A stretch of 64,000 nucleotides of DNA from Vespa crabro (Eukaryota > Arthropoda > Insecta > Hymenoptera > Vespidae): NCBI RefSeq assembly GCF_910589235.1, contig NC_060956.1, forward strand, positions 17,080,499 through 17,144,498, in the 5' to 3' direction. The notes under the pieces are model-generated. The model saw only the letters and a program-made list of their open reading frames with translations. It was not told the origin of the DNA and made no database searches. A program made the translations under genes and the position numbers. Below, piece by piece: positions 38,101 to 49,809 of this stretch. The number at the start of each line of letters is the position of its first letter. Position 1 is the first letter of the stretch.

Positions 38101-39598
38101 TGATTTCTAGTCTTGTAAAGTAAACGTAACCAAAGATCTAATTTTATTAACAATTTTATAATTCACCTTTACTATTATCTATTATTAGCGTTTAGAAATT
38201 TAACTTATTTGTACAATAACGGCAAATAAATATAAATACTTTGTAATTTCTTGACACGATTGTCAGTGAAAATAAATATTAAAGTATACAATGCATACGA
38301 AGAATGATTACTACATTCCTTGGCCCTGATTTACCTGTTGATCGTTCAGTTTTTCTCGGAAACGATGACCAATTTACCGGAACCAAGAATTAATGATGTA
38401 CTACCAGCGAATTGTGGAAAACGTTCGGAAGATTTCAACGATGACGAGGATCTTATATTTGCTAAAGTGGTGCATGGTTCGATTGCACCAAAAGGCACAT
38501 ATCCGTGGCAGGTAAACAAAATTATTTAATAAATAATTTAGGAAAAATAAATGTAATAAAAAAATAATTACTTGAATCGTACTGTTTAAACATTGAATAA
38601 ATTTGTTAAAATAATATAAATTGGTAGGCTAGTATACGAGTTCGAGGACATAGTCGATCCAATCATTGGTGCGGAGCGGTTATTTTATCGCCTTTGCACG
38701 TTCTCACGGCTGCACACTGTTTGGAAGGTTATAATAAAGGAACGTATTTTGTTCGTGCTGGAGATTACAATACTGAAGTAAGGAACATTTTCAAAATCAA
38801 ATTTCTCTCTCTTTCTCTCTTTTTTTTTCTCTCTTTCTCTCTGTTAGTATTAATTATAGATGTAATTATCTTAGCAATTCTTAAATATATTTAGATACAA
38901 GAAGGAACAGAAAAGGAAGCGAATATCGAAGATTATTATATCCATGAAGATTTTCGTAAAGGACATAAAATGAATAACGATATCGCTCTAGTTTTGCTCA
39001 AAGGACGAGGTATACCTTTAGGCAAGGATATCATGCCAATTTGTTTGCCATCAGAAAATACGGAATATCCTGCTGGTTTGAATTGTACTATCAGTGGATT
39101 TGGCAGTATTGAAACTGGAAAAACAAGTAAATCATTATTGCGAATCTGTCAGTTTTCCTTTAATTATAATGATATTTGTATTCGATTATAATTATCTTGC
39201 TTTACTGTTAGCACCATCGAAAGATCTCAGATACGGCTGGATACCATTACTAGACCAATCGGTATGTCGTGCTGAATATGTTTATGGTCACGGCAAGATC
39301 AGCGATGGGATGGTATGTGCTGGATACTTGGATGAAGGTGTCGATACTTGTGATGGTGATTCTGGTGGTCCATTGGCGTGTTATCATAATGGTAGGATTC
39401 TTTTTCAAAATATTATTTTTTAACGTGTAATTTTGGACATTATATACATACTTTTGTATAGGTGCATTTACATTGTACGGAATCACGAGTTGGGGACAAC
39501 ATTGTGGGGAAGCCAATAAACCAGGTGTTTATGTTCGAGTGGCTCATTATCGACGTTGGATCGATCAAAAAATCATGGAATCTCTATCAGGAAAATAA
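29189..39598 (+). CDS. Tequila: Tequila (neurotrypsin-like multidomain serine protease)
   Basis: Twenty-eight coding exons: 29189-29257, 29700-30158, 30360-30680, 30782-30953, 31019-31327, 31418-32464, 32536-32802, 32993-33145, 33271-34182, 34412-34503, 34594-34742, 34856-34966, 35057-35401, 35476-35690, 35775-35887, 35962-36106, 36183-36283, 36356-36531, 36619-36905, 36993-37200, 37277-37460, 37593-37805, 37884-38012, 38350-38511, 38628-38777, 38895-39126, 39212-39391, 39462-39598; in frame, 2345 residues. Order: signal peptide (1-23), three CBM14 chitin-binding domains (204-256, 287-339, 389-441), a long Asn/Gln/His-rich linker (444-1267), SRCR (1268-1373), C-type lectin-like (about 1380-1532), kringle (1542-1623), LDLa (about 1636-1671), PAN/apple-like, LDLa (1756-1789), SRCR, LDLa, SRCR, trypsin. 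The activation site is IFAK|VVHG after Lys2098. Catalytic residues are His2143, Asp2192 and Ser2291; Asp2285 gives trypsin-like specificity. An in-frame TGA precedes the ATG. Fly Tequila acts in memory formation and vertebrate neurotrypsin cleaves agrin. Confidence 0.93.
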
Positions 39599-40266
39599 AC
39601 TCACACGAAAATTAATTAGTTCGACGAACGAGTTCAGCAAGTTCTCGTTGATAAATTTCTCACGTTAATTTTTTTTTTATCTTGGAGGAGAGGAAAGAAG
39701 TACTACAATTTAACTTCTTTATCGATTTGCAATTTATTTCGTAAGACATCATCGTTTCTACAATAATTTTAATTGCTGTTTCATCGCTGTTACATGATTG
39801 AGCCTATGTATGTACAAATAGTCCCAACGCATCTCTTTTGACATCGTCGAAAGTAAAAAAGGGGAGAACTCGCATTTGTACAATGAAACGAAACTGATTT
39901 CGGATGAAACGATGTACAAAGTATTTAAACTATGTTGTTGCGATAACACAAAACAGATCATCGATTCTCAATCCATTTGGATGGCTTGCTTGAATCGAAG
40001 AAATCATTGGATCTTGATATTCTGGAAAAAAATGCATTCTATGATGGGATAATATTGTTATTTAACATTTTAATACGGTCGATTTTTATGATAATACAAA
40101 AAAAAAACGATTTTTCAACGCGTTACATTATAGATTATCTCGATCATTTCTTACAATCGAGAATAATAATTTTAACGAATAATTCAATCATAATAGAAAT
40201 TTTATATGCGCTGAAACGATTCAATGAAGATTCTCGTGAAAAGTTACATAAATTATGGGGTCGAGT

Positions 40267-40279
40267 TTCTCTCTCTCTC

Positions 40280-40318
<39 letters not shown>
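40267..40318. repeat. (CT)n microsatellite
   Basis: Slightly interrupted CT tract downstream of Tequila; it yields spurious Ser-Leu and Arg-Glu frames on the two strands. Confidence 0.93.
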
Positions 40319-40320
<2 letters not shown>

Positions 40321-40905
40321 GCCTCTCTTTCTTTCTCTCTTTTTTTTACATACATATATACGCGCACACACTCATTCTTTATTTCTCTTGGCCTATTTAC
40401 GATCACGTTAATCATACATGCAAAGAGATTATCGCGCGAAAATATAGAAAAAAGAAAAGGAAAAGAAAAAATTGAAAACAAGAGATAGAAGAAAGGAATG
40501 AAAAGTTAAAGTCATTTACAAGCAAACTTGGCGAAGTATTGACGCATTATACTCTCGAGTGTCGCGTCGTATGTCTATAAAGTTTCTTATATAAAGGGAA
40601 TGTTCATTGAAAATATGTTTAGCGCGGAAATTAACGTTAACTCTCACTCTCGAGTACGCTTAATTTAGGCATAAAATTCCCGACTCGATTAAGCTCGCCA
40701 AAGGAGGATTTAAATATTCACATATTTATTTAATAGATAAATGAAATGACGTTTCAAATGTCATACAATTTACGATATTCAATGAGATACCGTCGAAAGA
40801 AAAATTCTGTGAAACGTCGTCAAAAATCAATGCGAAGACGTATAATATGTATATGAATTTGTATAAAACGCATCGCAAGATGTAATGATATGAAAGCATG
40901 GCTAC

Positions 40906-40961
<56 letters not shown>
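40906..40961. repeat. (TA)n microsatellite
   Basis: TA run with a single TAC interruption. Confidence 0.95.
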
Positions 40962-40966
<5 letters not shown>

Positions 40967-41296
40967 AGATAAAGGTACTTATTATATATAAAAAAAAAAA
41001 AAAGAAAAGTAAATAAAGTTGGTCGCTCCTTTCGCGGCGTAAAAAGCTCGGGCTCGACTAACTATCTAGTGACTAGACGATAAGCAAGATTTTTCTCTAT
41101 AAATTGATTTCGAGGATGAATCTAGTTTTTTGCTATATTATAGCGTTAGGTGATCTCAGATCGATCGATCGGCGTTTCTTGTCGTCGAGTATTTGTCGTG
41201 TTCGTTACGACGTTTTTCGACACATGTTAACATTTCTAGTCGTATTTTTTTTCTCTGCCTCCTTCTCTTTCTTCGGCCTCAGGGCTGTCGCATTGG

Positions 41297-41332
41297 AAAA
41301 AAAAAAAAAAAAAAAAAAAACAAAAAAAATAA
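41297..41332. repeat. Poly-A tract
   Basis: About 24 A residues followed by one C and eight more A. It is not preceded by recognisable coding sequence, so it is treated as simple repeat. Confidence 0.85.
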
Positions 41333-42775
41333 GCGATCTATCGTTCTGCACAATTATCAAGAAAATTGAAATATATGTATTTCTGTTCGTGATTGATCAA
41401 GGGAACAAAAGTCGAATAGATAATTGCCAATGATGATCGAAAAAAAAAAGAAAAGAAATATGACAACGATCGAAGAAGAAAAATTTCACGAAAAAATATT
41501 ATCATCGTCAACGGCAGCCCTGATCGATTTCATTAAATTCGATTATGGTCTAATACTTAAAATCTAAATTAACGCATAATAGATACGCATATATTATATA
41601 ATTGTATGTATATATACACGCCATTCCTTTTATTTACAGATTGTGTAACCATAAACTTTGTAGTGTATCTCAATAGAAAGGGACAACGGAGCAGCACTTA
41701 CGGAAATGAATTTTAGATGACGCTTCTTTTTATATCAATCACGAATCGATCGACTTGCTTTCACATCTCTTATCGTCGTAATTATCGTTATTTGAATCTT
41801 AGCCGATCGAAAGGCAATCGCGATTATCGTCGCGTTTTTATATCGGATTTGTAGAAAAACGCATGCCATATAAAAAATTGAAGTGATCGTGTGCTGCCCG
41901 TAAGAAATTATTCGAGACGGATGGAAACTCATCGATTTGTTATTTGATATAGAAGGGCGGGATGGATTTTTGAACACGGATTGTTGAGCGAGGATGATCA
42001 AATGATCACGGTGAAACGATATGAATATTTGACAATGCAACGATTAAGCGGCTTAAATGGTACGGTGGTAATTTTATATTTATGTACTTACGATAAATGT
42101 GCATGTGTATAATTGTCGATGATTGTTATATCCTATCTACATGAGAAAAAAACTCCTTGAGTCATTATCGAGCATTCGGACACTTTGTTTTGCCGGATAG
42201 GATGAAGAGATTCTTTGAAAGATCGTACGAAAGTTTATCAAGAAGTAAAGAAAACAGTTTGTTTTTTCTTTTTCTTTTTTTTTTTTTCTTTTTTTTTTTC
42301 GTTAGATCTACGTTTCACAGTTTTTGTGTTAAAGTGCATTGTTTTCGAGACGACGATGATAAAATTGATAATATCCAACGAGAAGAATAACGAAAAACGA
42401 TATCTACCTCGAAAAATTCGTTATCGTTACTGCTTATCGTACAGAACTCGTACGTATATAATCGTATATTTACTGTCATTTATGTTATGATGAATGCCAT
42501 AATATATTTATCGTTTCCATTATTTTATGCGATATCATATTATAATGATATATCTTTATAAACGTTTTTTAAAGAATTTCGCTTTTCTCGATGTACGGTT
42601 ATTTCCTCTTCCTCTTCCTCTTTCTCTTTTTTTTTTCTTTTTAATTATGTTTTATTACAAAGATCGCTATATCTCGTAGTAATGTACTTTCATGCGTTTC
42701 TATTTTGTAGGATGAAGATCATATTTTTTATTAATATTTTGTTAGGAACGTAATGGAAACAACGCGTGAATCGTA

Positions 42776-42780
<5 letters not shown>

Positions 42781-42822
<42 letters not shown>
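42781..42822. repeat. (TA)n microsatellite
   Basis: Uninterrupted TA run of about 21 units. Confidence 0.95.
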
Positions 42823-42823
<1 letters not shown>

Positions 42824-44166
42824 GTTCGATGAAAATAAAATCAAATGTATAATAATTTATTGAGTAATTTAAGAATGGCAAGTGTCCATAGCGTTCGATG
42901 ACTCACGGATTTTGGCGATTCGATCGATTAATTTATACTTTCTTTGTTACGCGATCTTTGTATAGACTCTCGGTTCGTATTCGTCTATTAATCGTAATGG
43001 ACTTTTCGAGATCTTCATCCTTTTAATATCTGTTCTTAATTCGGCAATTTCGTGACGGCAGTTAAAACGTTATTAGATCGTCGTGACTTCATTTGAATAA
43101 TTTTTCCTTTACTTTCCTTCCATCGTTTTCACAATATTTGTCCTCTTTTTCTTTGTTTATTTTTTTCATTTCTTTTTATTTTTCTTTTCTTTTTATTTGA
43201 ATTGTGCTATATACCCAGGAGAAGCGAACTCTTGGTCCCTAAATATTTTAAGAAGGTTTTTCTTTCGTGCTCTCGAGTTCATGCAGGCAAAGAAGGAAAA
43301 CAACGCCGGATATTAGCAAAATCGTGATCTATCTTTCTTTCTCCGTTTTAAGATCGCAAAAGTCGATATCGTTGACTTGATCGAACGTTTGATCGAATCT
43401 TCCTATCGTTATAACACCTTTTTCACCTTTCCCGATCGATACGTTACTCATAAAAATGTACTTTCGAATTAATTTTGCAAGACGCTAAGCGTGTCGGAGA
43501 ACGATATTAAACGATTCATTTATTGAACGTCGATCATGTTTGTAGTAATTTGCAAATACCATCAATCCTACCACGTACGAGTTCTTTCGACCTTCGCATC
43601 GTCTCTCTTTTTTTTCTCTTTTTTTCTCTTTCTCCCGCCCCCATTTTCTTCTCTTCTCTTATATAACTTTAAGTACGGGCACGATGATCATAGTGGCTTT
43701 TTTTTCTTATCGGATATCTATGATACTATATTTGAACTTAGAGACTACAGGAACGAACCTACATCTGACACTTAGGAGTCCGTTTAGCGTTATATCAAAA
43801 GGGCTATATACAAAAGAATCGGCTATGTCACGGATCGTCTCTCGAGAATGCTCCGATTATACTTCTCATTACGATACGTCGATCTTTCATCATTCTCTTT
43901 CCTATAACGATTGAAAAACGGAAAGGATATTCGAAGAACTTTCGAGATACAGCCGGTACGTGCCTCGGACTTAGGAACTATACTTACTGTTCACGCGCGA
44001 TATTGTCCGAGCGAATATTCCGTTCGTACATATACATTACATAAATACTTATCCGAGTATCGATTCGTTTCGCTCGAAGCCGATCGTCGTCCTTCGTTCA
44101 AGAACAGAAGGGAAATCTCTTTTCTTCCTTTTTTTCTGCTTTTTTTTCTTTTATCTTCTCTCTCTT

Positions 44167-44170
<4 letters not shown>

Positions 44171-44209
<39 letters not shown>
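44171..44209. repeat. (CT)n microsatellite
   Basis: CT tract inside a longer pyrimidine-rich stretch (about 44116-44220). Confidence 0.93.
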
Positions 44210-44214
<5 letters not shown>

Positions 44215-44851
44215 TCTTTTTTAAATTAAAGACCAGACTAGTTCCGAAATCCGATTTCAAAGAACAGCCTGTTTATTCGATCTCGCGAGCCGCATCGTCA
44301 TCTGCAATCGTCAAAAATCATTTTGCGAATTGATTTTGCCGACCAACGTTGGCCTACATCGCGCGCTCATCGAGCCATACCTTATTTTTCCTTGCTTTTT
44401 AATCGCGAACTGCTCGATACGTTCATACGTATGCTCTTGTCGATGGCCTACCACGGCCGTCAGAAATATTACCCGAAGGATTACATTTTCATCTGTATCG
44501 CATCGAGGTCGGGCAAGCTTCATTTTAACATTGCCGATGACTATACGGGTCAAGCAGATGCTTAATCGATTTTTAACAACGCGAGATCTCACTATAGGGC
44601 AATTTTTAATCGCGAGCGCAATCACGGAACGACGAGTCTACATCTGATGTAGCTTATTCCGTTTAATACTTTAAATCCGTCGTTTATCTTCTCATTTTTC
44701 TCTCTTCTCTTCTTTTGCCTTTTCGCTTTCTTTCCTTCTTCCTTCTTTTTTTTTTCTTTTTACTTCTTGCACCGAGAACACAGTCTCCTTTTCGCAGGAG
44801 ATTAACTGGATATCGTTACGAATATATTAATATTTATAAATGTGTTTGTAT

Positions 44852-44885
44852 ATGTGTATATATATATATATATTTATATATATAC

Positions 44886-44926
<41 letters not shown>

Positions 44927-44947
44927 TCTTTATATATATATACATAA

Positions 44948-44991
<44 letters not shown>

Positions 44992-45013
44992 GTATACACA
45001 TATATACATATAA
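44852..45013. repeat. Compound (TA)n array
   Basis: Several TA runs separated by short interruptions (TTTA, CTAT, TGCACATCTT, CATAAATACA), together about 160 bp, just downstream of the RasGEF1 stop codon on the minus strand. Confidence 0.93.
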
Positions 45014-45233
45014 ATTGATACTATTCTTTATCAGTAGCGTTCCTGTTCGACATGTTGCAGCGAATCTTGTTTTCACTGGGTGTTCATTTCAGACCTGCGA
45101 ACACATATCGCTGTTGATATTTTTAATAATAGTAATATTTTTAGATGATCATTTCCGAAAAGATATTTTTAATTGTTAAATATTATTTAATATATTACAA
45201 AGTATTAAGAAACAACGATCTCGTAAGTCTTTC

Positions 45234-46481
45234 TTACTTTAAAGCTTTGTAACGTTCCTTCTCAGGATTGTTATCGGGTGGTTCACACTCGAACGATGCT
45301 AGAGCCAATGCTATAAAGAGGGAAAGAGAGAAAGAATTTAATGTTATAGATCTCGTAAATTTGATTGTAATCGTTACAAACATAAGACGATCATCTCTCC
45401 AATTATTTGTCCTTACCATTTTCGGTTAATACAGGACTCGCTTGTAAAAAGGCTATAACTCGTGGATTCTTTTCAAACGGACAAGCTACTTGTTTCCAGG
45501 CGATGAATTCCGTTACCTGTTTTGCTAGCTGCCAAAATTTCTCAAAATTAATGTGTCCGTTTGGTAGTCTGAAACAAGATTAACAAGAGGAATGTTCTTA
45601 ATTTGTTTTCAAAAGGTTTTTTTATAGTTTTCCTTGAGCAACGATCGTACGCTTAAAACTTTTTAAAATGAAAATAATCGCTCGCCGTTTCTCGAATATT
45701 TTCGAGAGCGTAAAAGAAAAAGAAAAAGAGAAAGGGAAAGAAAAAGAGAAAGAGAAAGAGAAAGAGAAAGAGAAAGAGAAAGAGAAAGAGAAAGAGAGAG
45801 AGAGAAAGAGAACGGTATTCTCGAGTTTTTCTTTTTGCTCGACGCCTTTCATATTTTTTTGATTTTTTTTCTTTCCTTTTGCCCGACTTTCCAGGACACA
45901 ACTTTTGCCATTATAAGTTTAATAAGTTTACACGTACACGCGGACGTAATGTCACGTTCGTAGATGTAATAAATAAGATTCTCGAAAAGGATGAGTTCTG
46001 CGAGAGACGTCGACTCGATACGTCGACATATCGCTTTCTCCAAGATTAATAATCCTGGCACGAGAAATGCCGCGTGAGAAGGAATTCGTGAAAATCGACA
46101 AGGAAAACTTCTCTTCGGAAGTAATCGAGAATTTTTGATTAGATATATATAGATATATAATATATAATATCTGGTTAAAACTTATATTCGTTCTCAGATT
46201 AAGAGATAGATCAATTTATCGATTTTTTTTTGTTTATACTTCACAGGAATATTTACTTTTGGTATATATATATATATACATATATAAGGCAAAAATATGT
46301 GTAAGGTACTTATGATAATTTAAAATTCGTAAAAACTTTTATGTTATTTAAATTTTTCAAGAATAAGCCGTGAAATATATTTACCGTTGGAAAGCATGAA
46401 AAACTGCATAAAAAACATGATATGAGTATTACGTGCTTTATTTTGTGTCACGTTGATGTTAACTACATATTCTCTCTCTCT

Positions 46482-46527
<46 letters not shown>

Positions 46528-46742
46528 CTCTCTGTTTCGTAGGCATCAATTAAACGTCAGAGACTCGTCCACTTCCTCTTCCACTAGTGTCGAGAATGCT
46601 TCTGGTTATAATAACGTATATAACTACGTAGGACAATTACTAGTAAATTAGCGACAACATAGAATGACGGATTGACCACCGGTTTGCCTACCTATGTCAC
46701 GCTCTATTAATTAAATTTTCAGCCCTTCGCTCGAAATTCCAA

Positions 46743-46792
<50 letters not shown>

Positions 46793-49109
46793 TATGTTGC
46801 ATGTAAGTTCTACTCACTTGTTGCTGCAGCCCTCGTTGAGAAAGTATAGATCCTTGACTAGCAGGCTAAAGAAGGGAACAACGATTCGTTGACGTTCGTC
46901 CGTAGCGCCGGCGCTACGCCACATTGCTGCCTTTAGGGTGCTACGATAGCTGCTGAAATTGCTACTAGGATCCATTTGATGTTCTAAGATCGAGAACTTG
47001 GCCGATTGTACTTTTGACCACTATAAAATAAAAAAACAAATACTTATATTTATGATACTTTTTAATCAATTGTTATAATAGAGCAATGATATTTTCAATC
47101 TTCAAATAATCAAATATATTATAATTTATTCGATATTTTCGTCCAATACAAGAATAAAGCATTTCCAGATGGAATGCATCTTAACGTTAGTAGGATCGGA
47201 ATCGTTAGGTATCCGAAATCTCTTCGGATCGAGGTTTATCATTCCCTCCTAGGTTAGTGGTTCTTCTCGTTTTGCCTTACCCATCTCTCGATCTATCTTC
47301 CATTTTCAGATCCAGTCTCTGTAAGGCGGATTGGAAGGGTCAAGAGCCTTTGAACTTGGCAACGTGCCGAACTCGCGAATAGAATTTCTAACAACGTATG
47401 CTATCGAGCTTGAAACGAATATGGTCGAAGCGGCAATATTTTACGAAGCACTAGAAGCACATAATGATCTGTTTAAACAAAGTGAGGAAAAGGTTGAAGG
47501 AGAAAGAAAGAAAGAAAGAAAAAAAAAACAATGAAAGTGGAAGAAGTCTCGTGGAAACATCGAAGCTCGGTTATGATGTTATAAAGAAAAGTAAAACGAA
47601 ACGGAAAGAAAAGGGGAGATAGAAATAGAGATAGAGAGAGAAAAAGAAAGAGAAAGAGGGAGAGGGAGAGGGAAAGAGAGAGACAGAGATACACGTTACT
47701 CGTGAGTGTCACACGACACGTTTTCCTGCGTATTATGTCCAGAAGTAGAGTGACGTACTCGAAATAATTTCAGACCGAAATCAAGCGCGTCGCGCACTGC
47801 GAGTTTCCTGTGGTGTACCCCCGTACTTCTCTACCAGTCGTGGTAACTGCGACGACGTAATTAAATTAACTTCGAGGACGACGAAAATGTCGTCGACGTG
47901 GACGTAGACGTTGGAATTAATTCCGTTTGTCCTCTCGTATCTCCGTGCTTTAATTCAAGAATTAACGCTCGGACGAACGCGCCGTTTCCGTCGTTGTTAT
48001 CGATGTCTTCCTTCGACATACAACCTGAACGTTGGCAACGATATTAAGCAACATTCCTTGAAACGGATGCTTCGATCGAGACGCGCCATTGTCTCGTTGA
48101 ATGACGTTTTTTCTCTCATTTTGTTTTTCTTTTCTTCTTTCTTTCTTTTTTCCTTTTTTTTTTTTGTATCCAACATCGTCGAATGAATTTCCTTCTCGAA
48201 AAGGAGAAAGATTAGAAAATACGAATCAATCATTGATCGATAGATATATCTTACTTATTTTTCTCTTTATCGACGTCCTTAGTTCTTTTATTGACAATGA
48301 TAACTTACTCTTATTTATTCCGGAAACACATTTAACGCTACTCCTATTTCTCAATACACCACGAATCGGCTTAACGAGGAAGTCGGAATATAAAGAACAG
48401 AAAAGAAAAAAAAGACCAAAAAAAAAAGAAACAGGATAGAATTTGAAATTCGATCTAGTAACTAATTCCTTTCCATACTTGAAAACGAGAGAATCCTTTC
48501 GGCGTTCGCCGTGGGAGCCATTTCTCTTGGCGCGACTCGATTCGAATTCTCAAGGAAATGCTTTCCTTGTTACGCGGGAAGAAAGGAAAAAAGCAAGAAA
48601 AATCGTCGAGTCTGCAGAAGCAGTAAATTGAAACTAGATGCTGAGGGAGAAAAGCATGGCGTACGTATTACATGTAGTTACGTACATATGTATATATATA
48701 TATATATACGTAGCAGATGATAAAAAAACAGTGCTCAAAGAGAACGTAAAGAAAATCTTCGATAAGATAAACAGATAAGCAAAACACTTACACACATATC
48801 AATTGTAAATTCCTTTTACCGAGGAACAGTTCATTATAGATAAATAGATGAACCAGACTTTTCGTAATTTGATTCGAATGTTGTTTCGTATTACTCTACT
48901 CTTAAAGCTCATTTCACTTTTGAAAGATATTATCAGAGGAAAAATGAAGCGAAAAGATAAGTATCATGAACTTGAAAGCACGGAGACTACTCTTCTTCGT
49001 TTGGTGACTTTTTCTTCTTTGAAACTCAATTTAAATTTTGTTCACATCGTGTCCTTTGAACATTCCCGCGCGACAGAATTTTTCTTTCGGTCATTTTCAA
49101 CCTCCCTTT

Positions 49110-49149
<40 letters not shown>

Positions 49150-49545
49150 TCTCTCTCTTTCTCTTTCTATGCTGGTGAGGATAAGAATCATTGCAGTCGA
49201 AGATAATTACGTTTTTTGATGATAATAATTCGAGATGGAGATAGAAAGAGAAAGAGATACGATAATGATTTGAGTATCGTTCTTTTTCTCGAAAAAAAAG
49301 AAGACGAAGAGAAAGACGCCATTTTTAAATTATCCTCGTGCAGTAAATGAATTATTTTTGAGTGCTATGTATCCTTTTATGCTCTCGGAAAGGTCGAAAC
49401 TTTCCGATGCTCTCTGAACGGAACATCAGGCGCAAAAGGAATATTGCATGAAACGAAAGAGAGGTTTCGATTTCCGTTTCATCTTGCTATATGATATGTC
49501 GTACATACATACATACATACATACATGCATATACACACATACATG

Positions 49546-49582
<37 letters not shown>

Positions 49583-49757
49583 GCATTTATCATATACACA
49601 CACGACCGTCTCGTTCAAATCTAACCTCGCGAGGCTTTTTTTTTAATACTTCATCGTAATTATTCGGGCGATTAAAATTTCGACTATATCAACACATTCT
49701 CGTCGAAGTAAAACGCTTCGGTGGTGTTCGTACGATTTTCCGTGGTAGAAAAGAAAA

Positions 49758-49809
<52 letters not shown>

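Larger units (their letters stand above)
39599..45233. other. Intergenic region between convergent Tequila and RasGEF1
   Basis: This 5.6 kb should contain the Tequila 3' UTR on the left and the RasGEF1 3' UTR on the right. AATAAA-type signals occur, for example near 41010 on the + strand, but no site can be picked. The sequence is dominated by simple repeats and by homopurine or homopyrimidine stretches. The open frames here are repeat-driven or lack any recognisable domain, and no RNA gene was recognised. Confidence 0.5.

Noticed and set aside
41104..41433. Open frame and poly-A tract as a retrotransposed gene copy
   Set aside because: The sequence before the A run has no recognisable coding homology and no target site duplication was seen; A-rich runs are common in this window.
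43911..44647. Overlapping open frames on both strands as a gene between Tequila and RasGEF1
   Set aside because: They contain no recognisable domain, run through a CT repeat, and both strands are equally open, as expected for CpG- and CT-rich noise.
44715..45179. 154-codon open frame rich in Tyr and Ile
   Set aside because: It is a translation of the compound TA array.
45622..45901. Minus-strand frames rich in Phe, Ser and Leu next to a RasGEF1 exon
   Set aside because: They are produced by the AAAGAG repeat; the region is intronic in the RasGEF1 model.
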